In this document: positions 4,966 through 5,442 of the stretch, one piece after another | How the letters are laid out: every line of letters starts with the position of its first letter | Position numbering within the stretch: the stretch's first letter is position 1 | Origin: Verrucomicrobiota bacterium | Lineage (GTDB): Bacteria; Verrucomicrobiota; Verrucomicrobiia; Chthoniobacterales; UBA10450 | Direction: 5' to 3' | DNA: 5,442 bases | NCBI GenBank assembly: GCA_003219395.1 | Contig: QHOR01000182.1 | Span: 1-5,442 of the forward strand | Program-made: the position numbers and the translations under genes | Notes under the pieces: generated by a model | The model's database searches: none | The model's input: the letters and a program-made list of their open reading frames with translations, nothing else | Told to the model about the DNA's origin: nothing

Positions 4966-5442
4966 ATGATTTCGTGGGAGCTGGCGAATCCGCAACTGCG
5001 CGAGATCACGGTTTACCAACCAGGAAAGCCGATCGAGGAAACGGCTCGCGAACTTGGCCTCGATCCAGATGCGATCGTCAAGCTGGCTTCCAACGAGAAT
5101 CCGCTAGGCCCGTCTCGAAAGGCGATGGAGGCAATGCGTGACGCTCTGGACAAGGGTCACCTGTATCCAGATGGCGCCGGGTTTTGCCTCTGCAACGCAC
5201 TGGCGGCCAAGCTCGGCCTCGCTGCGGAAAATGTCATTCTTGGCAATGGTTCGAATGAAGTCCTTGAGTTTCTTGGTCACGCCTTTCTCAATCCCGGTGA
5301 CCACGTTGTCACGGCTCAGTACGCCTTCATCGTTTACAAGTTGATCGCGACTTCATTTGGTGCGCGCGCTGTTGAAGTGCCCAGCCCGGATTACCAGCAG
5401 GACGTGGACGGAATTCTGGCTGCGATCACGCCGAAAACCCGG
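4966..5442 (+). CDS. hisC: Histidinol-phosphate aminotransferase, N-terminal part (runs off right edge)
   Basis: This is a partial gene with 159 codons visible, open at the right edge. HisC is a PLP-dependent aminotransferase (fold type I) that interconverts imidazole-acetol phosphate plus glutamate with histidinol phosphate plus 2-oxoglutarate in histidine synthesis; it is cytoplasmic. The visible part carries the family landmarks. An N-terminal NPQLREITVYQPGKPIEE leads into LASNENPLGPS (40-50, substrate binding), then YPDG (67-70), LGNGSNEVLEF (92-102, cofactor phosphate loop), NPGDHVV (109-115) and YAFIVYKLIATSFGA (119-133). The PLP lysine lies beyond the edge. FCLCNAL stands where many relatives have a form like xxLRxAL, giving two nearby cysteines of unknown meaning. 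The ATG at 4966 gives the expected N-terminus, and there is no strong Shine-Dalgarno sequence. Some relatives transaminate other aromatic substrates, so strict histidine specificity is inferred. No other his gene is visible. Confidence 0.93.
   Translation, partial: MISWELANPQLREITVYQPGKPIEETARELGLDPDAIVKLASNENPLGPSRKAMEAMRDALDKGHLYPDGAGFCLCNALAAKLGLAAENVILGNGSNEVLEFLGHAFLNPGDHVVTAQYAFIVYKLIATSFGARAVEVPSPDYQQDVDGILAAITPKTR

Overview
The window is a piece of bacterial chromosome of moderately high GC content, with densely packed genes. All genes lie on the minus strand except a truncated hisC at the right end. I infer a free-living heterotroph, probably of the Verrucomicrobia (soil Chthoniobacterales-like). 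The main clue is a decayed secreted protein at 3028-3520: a signal peptide, NTAxG-type repeats and a tail resembling the end of endosialidase-chaperone (S74-like) proteins. From memory this architecture is common in that phylum. Weak or absent Shine-Dalgarno sequences are compatible with this. The taxonomic call is an inference, not a proof.

Layout from left to right. 1-556 (-): N-terminal part of a ResB/Ccs1 cytochrome c biogenesis protein, running off the left edge. 557-927: non-coding gap. 928-1428 (-): small membrane protein of the DUF883/YqjD/ElaB type. 1587-2102 (-): macrodomain ADP-ribose/O-acetyl-ADP-ribose hydrolase (YmdB type). 2205-2855 (-): pdxH, pyridoxamine 5'-phosphate oxidase, with a good sigma-70-like promoter at 2876-2904 and an intrinsic terminator at 2113-2141. 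3028-3520 (-): repeat-protein pseudogene broken by three frame changes and an apparent internal deletion. 3697-4857 (-): class I cysteine desulfurase, closed by an intrinsic terminator at 3663-3687. 4858-4965: divergent intergenic region with inverted repeats. 4966-5442 (+): first 159 codons of hisC, running off the right edge.

The genes do not form one pathway. They read as single housekeeping units: haem delivery to c-type cytochromes, stress and membrane functions, ADP-ribose metabolism, vitamin B6 salvage, sulfur mobilisation and histidine synthesis. One loose biochemical link is that PdxH makes pyridoxal phosphate, the cofactor of both the cysteine desulfurase and HisC. The separate terminators and promoter argue against one operon. 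I found no mobile element, CRISPR array, rRNA or tRNA, and no convincing new multi-gene system. The most notable feature is the repeat-protein pseudogene.
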